Assembly (NCBI GenBank): GCA_963696655.1
Contig: CAVOLB010000027.1
Location: forward strand, 1-37,874
DNA length: 37,874 nucleotides
Source: Hypericibacter sp963696655
Lineage (GTDB): Bacteria; Pseudomonadota; Alphaproteobacteria; Dongiales; Dongiaceae
Direction: 5' to 3'
The notes beneath the pieces are model-generated. The model worked only from the letters and a program-made list of their open reading frames with translations. It had not been told where the DNA came from and did not search any database. The position numbers and the translations under genes are program-made. Within the stretch, counting starts at the first letter, position 1. Each line of letters opens with the position of its first letter. Shown here piece by piece: positions 15,693 to 23,399 of this stretch.

Positions 15693-16529
15693 TTGTTGGC
15701 GGGAAGGGCGCCCGGGAACCTTGCGCAAGAGGCGTCGCTGGCAGGGGAGCCTCGTCCGCTGGACGACGTGATCGACAACTTCGCCGACAGGATCGAGAGG
15801 GCCGACAGCCTCGAGCGCTGCCTCGATCTGCTGCTCGAGGCCGTCGTCCCGATCGGGTTCTCTTCGGTCATCTACGACTATGCGCCGGTTCCGGTCGCGC
15901 ATGACGGCAGGATGATCCGGCCGAACCTGCTGAACGCGCGCAACGTCCCGGCGGACTTCGCCGGACTCTGGTCCGATCGCGAATATTACCGCATCGATCC
16001 GGTCCAGCAGATGTGCCTCGACTGCAATCTGCCGTTCGTCTGGTCGTTCCAGGGCGTCGACGATCATATCCTCGAGCGTCCGCTGACGCGCGAGCACCAG
16101 CCGGTGGTAGCCTATCTCAAGGATACGCATCTGAGCTGCGGCGCGACGGTGCCGATCCATTCGAGCGATGGCAGCCTCGCCACCGTCACCGCCATTCGCG
16201 TCGGCGCCGAGCGGGGCTTCGAGCGCGTGGCGCGGCGCGAGCTGGCGACGCTCTCCCTCCTCGCCCATTTCATGCATGAGGCGGCGCTGCGCAGCTTCGA
16301 CGAGGAGACGCGCCGCTGCCATGCCGTTTCCTTGAGCGCGCGCGAGATCGAATGCCTGCGCTGGGCGGCCCGCGGCAAGACCGCCGAGGACATCGCCGAG
16401 ATCCTGGACCGCGCGCCCGCCACCGTCTGCCTCCATCTCAACAACGCCCAGCACAAGCTCGGCGCCCAGAACCGCGCCCAGGCCATCGCCCGCGCCGCGC
16501 ATTACCGGCTGCTCGGCGCGGGGCTGTAG
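15693..16529 (+). CDS. LuxR-family solo regulator with autoinducer-type domain (PipR/OryR-like)
   Basis: This regulator of about 278 residues has an N-terminal autoinducer-binding domain (about 26-195) and a C-terminal GerE helix-turn-helix (213-275: LSAREIECLRWAARGKTAEDIAEIL..ATVCLHLNNAQHKL). Anchoring on IDPV, the TraR ligand residues D70, P71 and W85 correspond to D102, P103 and W117, but Y61 is replaced by W93 and W57 by F89. The Y61-to-W change is typical of plant-responsive LuxR solos (OryR, XccR, PsoR, PipR). No luxI is present. The start is uncertain: TTG 15693 or 15696 has no good site, and GTG 15768 would still keep the domain. It is flanked on both sides by proline iminopeptidases. 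Confidence 0.88.
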   Translation: MLAGRAPGNLAQEASLAGEPRPLDDVIDNFADRIERADSLERCLDLLLEAVVPIGFSSVIYDYAPVPVAHDGRMIRPNLLNARNVPADFAGLWSDREYYRIDPVQQMCLDCNLPFVWSFQGVDDHILERPLTREHQPVVAYLKDTHLSCGATVPIHSSDGSLATVTAIRVGAERGFERVARRELATLSLLAHFMHEAALRSFDEETRRCHAVSLSAREIECLRWAARGKTAEDIAEILDRAPATVCLHLNNAQHKLGAQNRAQAIARAAHYRLLGAGL

Positions 16530-16570
16530 GGCTCTTCCCTTTCAGAGACGAGGCCTTCCCTTATTTCTTT

Positions 16571-16710
16571 CCTCTCCCCCTCCCGTCTTCGGGAGGGGGC
16601 GAGGGCAGGGTGAGGGGGAGTGGTGCAACCACGATGATGTTGCAGAACGCGCAGGCTTAGAGCCCCCCTCACCCTGCCCTCTCCCCCCGCTTCGCGGGTG
16701 GAGAGGAAAG
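16571..16710. repeat. REP/BIME-like facing repeat pair
   Basis: The left arm (16571-16620: CCTCTCC, hairpin CTCCCG-TCTT-CGGGAG, then GAGGGCAGGGTGAGGGGG) and right arm (16663-16710, reverse complement with hairpin CCCGC-TTC-GCGGG) are inverted copies. They differ from the 1-35/5389 family in the GCAGGGTGAGGGG core, so two related repeat classes are present. Such pairs can stabilise upstream mRNA or end transcription. Confidence 0.75.
16625..16643. promoter_or_regulatory. 19-bp imperfect dyad GCAAC-N9-GTTGC, possible second LuxR-type site
   Basis: The length equals that of the 14604 dyad, and GCAAYCA and GTTGC are shared at the same positions. It lies between the two arms of a repeat, so it may just be the repeat's loop. 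It is 214 bases upstream of the second iminopeptidase start. Confidence 0.28.
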
Positions 16711-16856
16711 ATTCTTCGGTAAGTCTGCGTGCCGTGATCACCCGCCCCCTATCACTTCTGCTAGTTGTCCCCCCGCTCCTCCGGTCCCTAGCCTGCCATA
16801 GGCCCTAAGCGGAGTTCTGCGCCGGGCCTGCTCCAGACCCTGGGACCCGAGAGATC

Positions 16857-17771
16857 ATGGCTGCGCTCAACCCGCCCCTTCCCGCCGATGCCCGTCCGCC
16901 CGACGAGACCTTCCGGGTCAAGATCGATGGCCATGAGGTCCAGGTCTACAGCTACGGCCGTGGGCCGGAGGTGCTGTTCTGCCTCAATGGCGGGCCGGGC
17001 CTGCCTTGCGATTATGTGCGCGAGACCCACAGCCTGCTCGCCGACCATGGCTACCGCGTGGTGGTCCATGACCAGCTCGGCACCGGGCGCTCGGACAAGC
17101 CCAAGGACAAGGGCCTCTGGACCCTCGCCCGCTATGTCGAGGAGGTGGAGACCCTGCGCCAGGCGCTGGGGCTCGGCCGCGTCCATCTGCTGGGGCAGTC
17201 CTGGGGCACCTGGCTGGGCTTCGAATATCTCCTGACCCATCCGAACGGCGCCAAGAGCTTCGTCTGCGCCAACGGCACCGCCGAGATCCCGCTTCATCTG
17301 CGCGACCTGGAGCGGCTGCGCGGCGCGCTGGGACCCGAGACGGTCGCGATGATGGCGCGCCACGAGGCCGAGGGCACGACCGACCACCCGGCCTATCAGG
17401 GCGCGGTCCAGGTCCTGAACTACCGCCATGTCTGCCGGCTCGACCATTGGCCGCCGGCGCTGATGCGCTCGATCGACGGCATCAACATGGACATCTACGG
17501 CACGATGTGGGGGCCGAACGAGTTCACCTGCACCGGCAATCTCAAGGATTGGGACCGTCTCGCCGACCTGCCGCGCATCGAGCAGCCCTGCCTCGTGCTG
17601 TGTGGGCATCATGACGAGCTGACGCCCGACAGTGCCGCGCGCATCGCCCGCCGGCTCAGGAAGCCGACGCTCAAGATCTTCAGGAACAGCTCGCACATGC
17701 CGTTCTTCGAAGAACCCGCCGACTACATCGCGACGCTCAGGAGCTTCCTCGACCAGCATCGGGGCGGCTGA
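16857..17771 (+). CDS. pip: Proline iminopeptidase-family alpha/beta hydrolase (copy 2)
   Basis: This is a 304-residue S33 hydrolase and a paralogue of the product at 14769. The catalytic set is complete: oxyanion loop LNGGPGLPC (43-51), S115 (GQSWGT), D253 (GHHDEL) and H280 (NSSHMP). The N-terminus has an extra 10 residues rich in proline. Cap-domain segments such as YQGAVQVLNYRHVCRLDHWP and the GPNEFTCTGNLKDWDR stretch are shared with copy 1, so both probably act on similar substrates. It lies 53 bases before the ABC binding-protein gene, in the order reported for pipA and aap genes. The upstream space holds a repeat, so it may have its own promoter. Confidence 0.9.
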   Translation: MAALNPPLPADARPPDETFRVKIDGHEVQVYSYGRGPEVLFCLNGGPGLPCDYVRETHSLLADHGYRVVVHDQLGTGRSDKPKDKGLWTLARYVEEVETLRQALGLGRVHLLGQSWGTWLGFEYLLTHPNGAKSFVCANGTAEIPLHLRDLERLRGALGPETVAMMARHEAEGTTDHPAYQGAVQVLNYRHVCRLDHWPPALMRSIDGINMDIYGTMWGPNEFTCTGNLKDWDRLADLPRIEQPCLVLCGHHDELTPDSAARIARRLRKPTLKIFRNSSHMPFFEEPADYIATLRSFLDQHRGG

Positions 17772-17778
17772 AGAACCG

Positions 17779-17798
17779 GCCGCCCGCGAACGGGCGGC
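17779..17798 (+). promoter_or_regulatory. Stem-loop between pip copy 2 and the first binding protein
   Basis: GCCGCCCG-CGAA-CGGGCGGC is a perfect 8-bp stem with a tetraloop, 8 bases after the pip stop and before the GGGAGGA ribosome site of the next gene. There is no U-run, so it more likely slows RNA decay or partly attenuates than terminates. Confidence 0.55.
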
Positions 17799-17824
17799 GC
17801 CTAGGACCGGGAGGAACCACGACC

Positions 17825-19348
17825 ATGATTTCCGCAAAACGACGACATCTTCTGCCGGCCCTGCTCGTCGCGGTCACCCTGCTCTTCACGGCGGGCCAGG
17901 CCTCGGCCGGCGGGGTGCTCAAGATCGCCCGCGAGCAGGACAGCACGACCTTCGATCCCATCTATACGATCCTGGCGCCCGACATCTGGGTCTTCAACCA
18001 GTTCTATTCGACCCTGGTGCGCGCCAACGCGACCGCGACCGACATCGAGCCCGACCTCGCCGAAAAATGGGAAATCTCGGCCGACGGCACGGTCTACACC
18101 TTCCATCTGCGCGAGGCGAAATTCTCCGACGGCACGCCGGTCCTCGCCAGCGACGTGGTCTTCAGCCTGTTGCGCGCCCGCGACGACGAGAAATCCGTGC
18201 TGCGCTCGATGTTCTCGCCGATCGACCAGGCCGAAGCGCCCGACGACCGCACCGTCGTGCTGAAGCTCAAGGGTCCGAGCGCGCCGCTCATGTCGACGCT
18301 CGCCATGTTCGCGGCCTCGGTCCTGCCCGAGCATGCGGTCAAGGCCGAGGGCGAAGGCTTCGGCGAGAAGCCGGTCGGCTCCGGCGCCTTCGTCCTGAAG
18401 GAATGGAAGCGCGGCGACCGCATCGTCCTGGCGCGCAATCCGCTCTATTGGGAGAAGGGCCTGCCCAAGCTCGACGGCATCGAGTGGATCTATGTGCCCA
18501 ACGACAACACCCGGATGCTCAAGCTCAAGGCCGGCGAGGTCGATGCCGCGACCTTCGTGCCCTGGAACCAGATCAAGGAGCTCCAGGCCGACAAGAATAT
18601 CCAGGTGCAGCTCGACAAGTCGACCCGCATGGACCATATCCTGGTCAACCACGCCCACAAGCCGCTCGACAACAAGCTGGTGCGCCAGGCGCTCAACATG
18701 GCGATCGACCAGAAGGCGATCGTGGATGTCGTGACCTCGGGCTACGGCACCGTCGCCAATTCCTTCTTCCCGCTCGACGGCATGGACTACAACCCCGACA
18801 ACCCGAACTACGCCTACGATCCGGCCAAGGCGAAGAAGATCCTGGACGAGCAGGGCGTGAAGAATCTGACGCTCAATTTCGCGCTGGTGGCGGGCGACAC
18901 GGCCCATGACCAGATCGGCGTGCTGGTGAAGGATCAGCTCGCCAAGGTCGGCGTGACCGTCAATCTGGTGAAGATGGAGGGTGGCCAGCAGTGGGACGCG
19001 CTCGTCAGTGGCGATTACGACATCGGCGTGATGTGGTGGGTCAATGACGTGTTCGACCCGGACGAGAAGGCGCAATTCTGCGTCTCGGGCGATCCGGAGA
19101 ACCGGTCCTACTACACCAACTACAAGAACCCGGTCGTGACCGACCTGGTCAACAAGGCCGCGGTCGAGCAGGACCCGGCCAAGCGCAAGCAGATGTATTT
19201 CGAGATCCAGCGGCTGGCGAAGGAGGACGTCCACTGGATCGACCTCTATTACAGTCCCTTCCGCAACGCCTCGCGCTCGAACGTGACGGGCTTCGTCCAG
19301 AACCCGCTCGGGCGCTACATGCTGGAGACGGCCGACATCACCAACTAA
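17825..19348 (+). CDS. Peptide-type ABC transporter substrate-binding protein (family 5), copy 1
   Basis: This 507-residue periplasmic binding protein of the DppA/OppA family captures peptides or similar solutes for import. A Sec signal occupies residues 1-28 (ending QASA/GG). The mature protein shows the family-5 pattern: DIEPDLAEKWEISADGTVYTFHLRE, FSDGTPVLASDVVFSLLR, GSGAFVLKEWKRGDRIVLARNPLYW, VRQALNMAID. ATG 17825 follows GGGAGGAACC. It is a clear paralogue of the product at 23398. Downstream lie a strong stem-loop (19367) and the permeases. The cluster suggests small peptides or plant-derived amides as ligand; this is inference. Confidence 0.93.
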   Translation: MISAKRRHLLPALLVAVTLLFTAGQASAGGVLKIAREQDSTTFDPIYTILAPDIWVFNQFYSTLVRANATATDIEPDLAEKWEISADGTVYTFHLREAKFSDGTPVLASDVVFSLLRARDDEKSVLRSMFSPIDQAEAPDDRTVVLKLKGPSAPLMSTLAMFAASVLPEHAVKAEGEGFGEKPVGSGAFVLKEWKRGDRIVLARNPLYWEKGLPKLDGIEWIYVPNDNTRMLKLKAGEVDAATFVPWNQIKELQADKNIQVQLDKSTRMDHILVNHAHKPLDNKLVRQALNMAIDQKAIVDVVTSGYGTVANSFFPLDGMDYNPDNPNYAYDPAKAKKILDEQGVKNLTLNFALVAGDTAHDQIGVLVKDQLAKVGVTVNLVKMEGGQQWDALVSGDYDIGVMWWVNDVFDPDEKAQFCVSGDPENRSYYTNYKNPVVTDLVNKAAVEQDPAKRKQMYFEIQRLAKEDVHWIDLYYSPFRNASRSNVTGFVQNPLGRYMLETADITN

Positions 19349-19366
19349 GCGGGGCCGAGGCGGCAT

Positions 19367-19402
19367 GAGGGCGGCGCCCCCCGAGGGGGGATCGCCGCCC
19401 TC
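19367..19402 (+). terminator. Strong intra-operon stem-loop (attenuator/mRNA stabiliser)
   Basis: Outer arms GAGGGCGGCG (19367-19376) and CGCCGCCCTC (19393-19402) pair perfectly over 10 bp, enclosing a second C/G stem CCCCC..GGGGG. It sits 18 bases after the binding-protein stop and about 105 before the permease start. Such hairpins commonly keep binding-protein mRNA more abundant than permease mRNA. No U-run follows. Confidence 0.65.
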
Positions 19403-19506
19403 TGCCTTGTCGGACAGGCTTCGCGCGGCCTGGAGCGCGACGGGGAAGGCCGATAGGATTGCCGCCAACGCTTCCCTGATGCGGATCACCGGGTAACTTC
19501 ACGGGC

Positions 19507-20445
19507 ATGGGCCGATATCGCTTCATCCTCTGGCGTCCCCTGCAACTGGTGCCGGTGCTGCTCGGCGTCAGCCTGATCAGCTTCCTGCTGGTGCATGCGA
19601 TTCCCGGCGACCCGGTGCGGATCCTGCTGGGCACGCGCGCGACCACGGCCGTGATCGAGGCGACCCGCGCGCAATACGGCCTCGATCAGCCCCTCGCCCT
19701 GCAATATCTCTACTTCCTCAAGAACCTCGCGGCCGGCGAGTTCGGCAAATCCATCATCTTCAAGATCGGCATCCCCAAGCTGGTGGTGAGCCGGATCGTC
19801 CCGACCCTGTTCCTGTTGGGCTATGCGATCTTCATGTCGGTCACGATCGCGGTCGGCTTCGCCGTGCTGGCGGCCGTCTATCGCGGCCGCTGGCCCGACC
19901 AGCTGGTCCGGGTCTATTCCACGGCCGGGCTGGGTCTGCCGGCCTTCTGGCTCGGCATCGTGCTCATCATCCTTTTCAGCATCGAGCTGGGGCTGTTTCC
20001 GGTCTCGGGCTATGGCGAAGACCCGCTCGATCGTCTCCATCACCTGTTCCTGCCGGCCCTGACCATCGCGCTGGCGCTGTCGCCGGTGCTGATCCGGAAC
20101 CTGCGCGCGAGCCTGCTGGCCGAGATGGAGGCGGATTACGTGAAGGCCGCGCGCTCGCGCGGCCTTTCCGAGGCCAAGATCTTCCGGCGCCATGTGTTCC
20201 GCAACTCGCTCATCCCCACCATCACGCTCCTGGGCGTCAATGTCGGCTGGCTCATCGGCGGGACGGTGGTGGTCGAGCAGGTGTTCTCGGTCCCGGGGCT
20301 GGGCTCGCTGATGGTGAGCTCGATCTTCGCCCGCGACTATCTGGTGGTGCAGGTGGTGACCCTGGCTTTTGCCCTGGCCGTCATCCTCACCAACTTCGTC
20401 GTCGATATCGTCACGGTGGCACTCGACCCGCGGGTCAAGCTATGA
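19507..20445 (+). CDS. ABC transporter permease, DppB/OppB type
   Basis: This is a 312-residue inner-membrane permease with six predicted helices. Family hallmarks are the N-terminal RPLQLVPVLLGVSLISFLLVHAIPGDPV, the G-LDQPLALQYL stretch, and the ATPase-contacting EAA loop at about 200-233 (EMEADYVKAARSRGLSEAKIFRRHVFRNSLIP). It pairs with the DppC-type permease, whose start overlaps its stop by 4 bases (ATGA), indicating translational coupling. The 158-base gap upstream holds the stem-loop, so this gene may be read through from the binding protein at reduced level. Confidence 0.94.
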   Translation: MGRYRFILWRPLQLVPVLLGVSLISFLLVHAIPGDPVRILLGTRATTAVIEATRAQYGLDQPLALQYLYFLKNLAAGEFGKSIIFKIGIPKLVVSRIVPTLFLLGYAIFMSVTIAVGFAVLAAVYRGRWPDQLVRVYSTAGLGLPAFWLGIVLIILFSIELGLFPVSGYGEDPLDRLHHLFLPALTIALALSPVLIRNLRASLLAEMEADYVKAARSRGLSEAKIFRRHVFRNSLIPTITLLGVNVGWLIGGTVVVEQVFSVPGLGSLMVSSIFARDYLVVQVVTLAFALAVILTNFVVDIVTVALDPRVKL

Positions 20446-21305
20446 GCCTGACGCCCGCCCATCGCGCCGCCGCCCTGCCCTTTCGCCTCGCCGCCCGAGG
20501 GCTGGCTGCGCCCACCGCGCTGAAGCTGGGCGCCGCCATCTCGTTTGCCTGGCTGTTCCTGGCGGTCGCCGCGCCCCTGGTCGCGCCCTACGATCCCATC
20601 GCCCAGGATCTGGAGCAGACGCTGCGCCACCCGAGCCTCGCTCATTGGCTCGGCACCGACAATTTCGGCCGCGACGTGCTGACCCGCATCATCTGGGGCG
20701 CGCGCCTCGACCTCGCCATGGGTCTCCTCGGCGTGATCGTCCCCTTCATTCTCGGCAGCGCCGTCGGCCTCGTCGCCGGCTATTTCGGCGGCATCGTCGA
20801 CACGCTGCTGATGCGCCTCCTCGACATCACCATCTCATTCCCCTTCTTCGTGCTCGTGATCGCGATCATCTCGGTGCTGGGCGCCGGCCTCGTCAGCTTC
20901 TTCATCGCCGTGTCATTGGTCGGCTGGGTCAGCTATGCGCGGCTGATCCGGGGCCAGACTCTCGTGCTCAAACATAGCGACTTCGTGCTCGCCGCCCGCA
21001 ATCTGGGCTATGGCCGGCTGCGCATCATGGCGCGGCACATCCTGCCCAATGCCGTGCTGCCGGCGATCGTGTTCTCCATGTCCGACGTGGTGCTGACGAT
21101 CCTGCTGGGTTCGTCGCTCTCCTATCTCGGCCTCGGCGTTCAGCCGCCCGCCGCCGAATGGGGCGTCATGATCGCGGAGGGCCAGACCTTCCTCGCCAGC
21201 GCGTGGTGGATCAGCTTCTTCCCCGGCCTCGCCATCGTCACGCTGGCGCTGGGTTTCAGCCTGCTGGCCGACGGCCTGGCCGAGACCCTGGGGATAAGGG
21301 AATGA
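20442..21305 (+). CDS. ABC transporter permease, DppC/OppC type
   Basis: This is a 287-residue permease. Residues about 25-45 form the first helix, followed by APYDPIAQDLEQTLRHPSLAHWLGTDNFGRDVLTRIIWG, the typical DppC extracytoplasmic linker. Five further helices and an EAA loop (VLKHSDFVLAARNLGYGRLRIMARHILPN) are visible. Both ends overlap neighbours by 4 bases, so the permease and first ATPase genes are translated as a coupled set. Confidence 0.94.
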   Translation: MSLTPAHRAAALPFRLAARGLAAPTALKLGAAISFAWLFLAVAAPLVAPYDPIAQDLEQTLRHPSLAHWLGTDNFGRDVLTRIIWGARLDLAMGLLGVIVPFILGSAVGLVAGYFGGIVDTLLMRLLDITISFPFFVLVIAIISVLGAGLVSFFIAVSLVGWVSYARLIRGQTLVLKHSDFVLAARNLGYGRLRIMARHILPNAVLPAIVFSMSDVVLTILLGSSLSYLGLGVQPPAAEWGVMIAEGQTFLASAWWISFFPGLAIVTLALGFSLLADGLAETLGIRE

Positions 21306-22303
21306 GCGCGGCCCTGATCGAGGCGCAGGATCTGACGGTCGATATCGACGCGCGCGCCGGCCGCCTGCGGCCGGTCGATCGCGTTTCCTTCGCCTTGCGC
21401 GCGGGCGAGATCATGGGGCTTGTCGGCGAGAGCGGGTCCGGCAAGTCGATGACCTGCCGCGCCCTGATGCGCCTCCTGCCGAGCCGCCAGGCCCGCATCG
21501 CCGCCGGCCGCGTGCTGTTCGAGGGCCGCGATATCGCCGCCCTGCCGGAATCGGAGATGCGCGCGCTGCGCGGGCCGAAGATGGCGATGATCTTCCAGAA
21601 CCCGTCCTCGCATCTCGATCCGGTCATGACGATCGGCGATCAGATCGCCGAGGCTGTGCTCTGCCACGAAAAGATCGGCCGGAAGGCGGCGCGCGAACGG
21701 GCCGCCGACTTGCTGCGCCAGGTGGGTTTCCCGGATCCGGCGCACCAGCTCGACGCCTATGCCCATCAGTTCAGCGGCGGCATGCGCCAGCGCGCCATGA
21801 TCGCGGCGGCGCTCGCCTGCCGGCCCCGGCTGCTGATCGCCGACGAGCCCACCACGGCGCTCGACGTCACGGTTCAGGCGCAGATCCTCCGCCTCCTGCT
21901 CGATCTACGCGACCGCACCGGCCTTGCCATCATCCTCATCACCCATGACCTGGGCGTCGTGGCGCAGACCTGCGAAAGCGTCGCGGTGATGTATGCGGGC
22001 CGCATCGTCGAGCGCGCCAGGAAGAGCGACCTGCTGCGCCGGCCCTTGCATCCCTATACCGAGGCGCTGATGCGGTCTCGGCCGGAGTCCGTGCCGGTCG
22101 GCAGCCTCCTGCCGTCGATCGATGGCCAGCCGCCGGCCTTGTCGCAATTGCCGCCTGGCTGCCGCTTCCATCCGCGCTGCCCGCACAGCCTGCCGCTCTG
22201 TCGCGAGACCGATCCCGCCCTCGTGGCGGCCGGCAAGGACAGGGCCAGCGCCTGCCTGCGCTGGGAGGTGCTCTATGCCCTGCCGGCGGGAGACCGCCGA
22301 TGA
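21302..22303 (+). CDS. ABC transporter ATP-binding protein, DppD/OppD type
   Basis: This 333-residue nucleotide-binding subunit is complete: Walker A GESGSGKS (42-49), Q-loop Q99, signature FSGGMRQR (157-164), Walker B LLIADEPT with D181 and E182, and switch H215. The C-terminal oligopeptide-transporter extension includes HPYTEALMRSRPE and a cysteine group (GCRFHPRCPHSLPLC...ACLR), which in some DppD-like proteins binds an iron-sulphur cluster. ATG 21302 overlaps the preceding stop. It forms a heterodimeric motor with the next gene product. Confidence 0.94.
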   Translation: MSAALIEAQDLTVDIDARAGRLRPVDRVSFALRAGEIMGLVGESGSGKSMTCRALMRLLPSRQARIAAGRVLFEGRDIAALPESEMRALRGPKMAMIFQNPSSHLDPVMTIGDQIAEAVLCHEKIGRKAARERAADLLRQVGFPDPAHQLDAYAHQFSGGMRQRAMIAAALACRPRLLIADEPTTALDVTVQAQILRLLLDLRDRTGLAIILITHDLGVVAQTCESVAVMYAGRIVERARKSDLLRRPLHPYTEALMRSRPESVPVGSLLPSIDGQPPALSQLPPGCRFHPRCPHSLPLCRETDPALVAAGKDRASACLRWEVLYALPAGDRR

Positions 22304-23319
22304 GCGCGCTGCTCGAGACGAACGACCTGACGGTCGAGTTTCGCGAAGGCGGCCTTGGAGCGCTTCTCAACCCCGCGAGCGCCCGCGTCACCCATGCGGT
22401 CAATGGCGTGACGCTCGCGATCGCCCCCGGCGAGACCATGGGCCTGGTCGGCGAGAGCGGCTGCGGCAAGAGCACACTGGGTCGCGCGATGCTGCGCCTG
22501 GTGGATGCCAAGCGCGGCAAGGTGCAATTCGACGGCACCGATCTGACGGCCCTCGATCCGGCCCGGCTGCTGGGCTTCCGTCGCCGCGCGCAGATGATCT
22601 TCCAGGACCCCTTCGCCGCGCTCAATCCGCGCCTCACCATCGGCGAGACCCTGGCGGAGGTGTTTCGGGTTCATCGGCTCTGCCCCTCCGGCGAGGTCGC
22701 GAAGAAGGTCGCGGATCTGATGCAGAGCGTGGGGCTGTCGCCGGACCTGGCGTCGCGCCGGCCCGCCGCCCTTTCCGGCGGCCAGTGCCAGCGCGTCGGC
22801 ATCGCCCGGGCGCTGGCGGTCGGTCCGGAGCTCCTGATCGCCGACGAGGCCGTGTCGGCGCTCGACGTCTCGATCCAGGCGCAGATCCTCAATCTCCTGA
22901 CCCAGCTCTGCGCCGAGCGGCATCTGGCGCTCATTTTCATCTCGCATGACCTGGGCGTGATCCGGCATCTCTGCCGGCGCGTCGCGGTCATGTATCTGGG
23001 GCGCATCGTCGAGGAAGGCCCGACCGAAACCGTGTTCTCGAACCCGCGCCATCCCTATACCGAGGCCCTGCTGGCCTCGATCCCGCGGATGGCGCCCGAC
23101 GGCAGCCTGCCGCCGCCCCGTCTGATGGGCGAACCGCCCAGCGCCACCCGCCTGCCCGCGGGTTGTGCATTTAATCCTCGCTGCGGCAAGGCCTTCGACG
23201 CCTGCCGCGCCGGCTCTCCCCCGGCTCACCGCCGCGACGGACCGGTCCGCGTCGCCTGCCATCTCTATGCAGATGACAGATTGGCGACCGACCGTCCCGC
23301 CGCCGCCGGGGGCCATTGA
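22300..23319 (+). CDS. ABC transporter ATP-binding protein, DppF/OppF type
   Basis: This is a 339-residue nucleotide-binding subunit. It has Walker A GESGCGKS, the Q-loop MIFQDPFAALNPR, signature LSGGQCQR, Walker B LLIADEAVSALD (the P of the usual DEP is V-containing here, DEAVSALD, as in many OppF) and switch ISHDLGV. A C-terminal extension with GCAFNPRCGKAFDAC provides a second cysteine group. The start overlaps the previous stop by 4 bases. The last 15 or so residues are a low-complexity tail. Confidence 0.94.
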   Translation: MSALLETNDLTVEFREGGLGALLNPASARVTHAVNGVTLAIAPGETMGLVGESGCGKSTLGRAMLRLVDAKRGKVQFDGTDLTALDPARLLGFRRRAQMIFQDPFAALNPRLTIGETLAEVFRVHRLCPSGEVAKKVADLMQSVGLSPDLASRRPAALSGGQCQRVGIARALAVGPELLIADEAVSALDVSIQAQILNLLTQLCAERHLALIFISHDLGVIRHLCRRVAVMYLGRIVEEGPTETVFSNPRHPYTEALLASIPRMAPDGSLPPPRLMGEPPSATRLPAGCAFNPRCGKAFDACRAGSPPAHRRDGPVRVACHLYADDRLATDRPAAAGGH

Positions 23320-23383
23320 CGCTGACCGGCCCCCGCGCGCCATAATTCCCCTCAAGGGCGGGAGGAAGACCGCCCGCCATTCG

Positions 23384-23399
23384 ATGGGGAACTTCCCAT
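23384..23399 (+). promoter_or_regulatory. Small hairpin covering the start of the second binding-protein gene
   Basis: ATGGG (23384-23388) can pair with CCCAT (23395-23399), which includes the first two bases of the ATG at 23398, and the GGGGA ribosome site lies in the same structure. A second stem, GGGCGG/CCGCCC (23356-23361 with 23370-23375), precedes it. These could limit translation, but both are short. Confidence 0.3.

Larger units (their letters stand above)
16530..16856. other. Intergenic region occupied mainly by a repeat (327 bases)
   Basis: No gene is visible. Most of the space is a facing pair of hairpin repeats (16571-16710) with a 19-bp dyad in the middle. The remaining 146 bases before the second iminopeptidase contain CCTA-N8-TAGG around 16789-16800, too short to call an operator. 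Confidence 0.6.

Noticed and set aside
17801..19489. A 562-residue minus-strand frame
   Set aside because: It is His/Asp/Val-rich antisense of the first binding-protein gene, with no family features.
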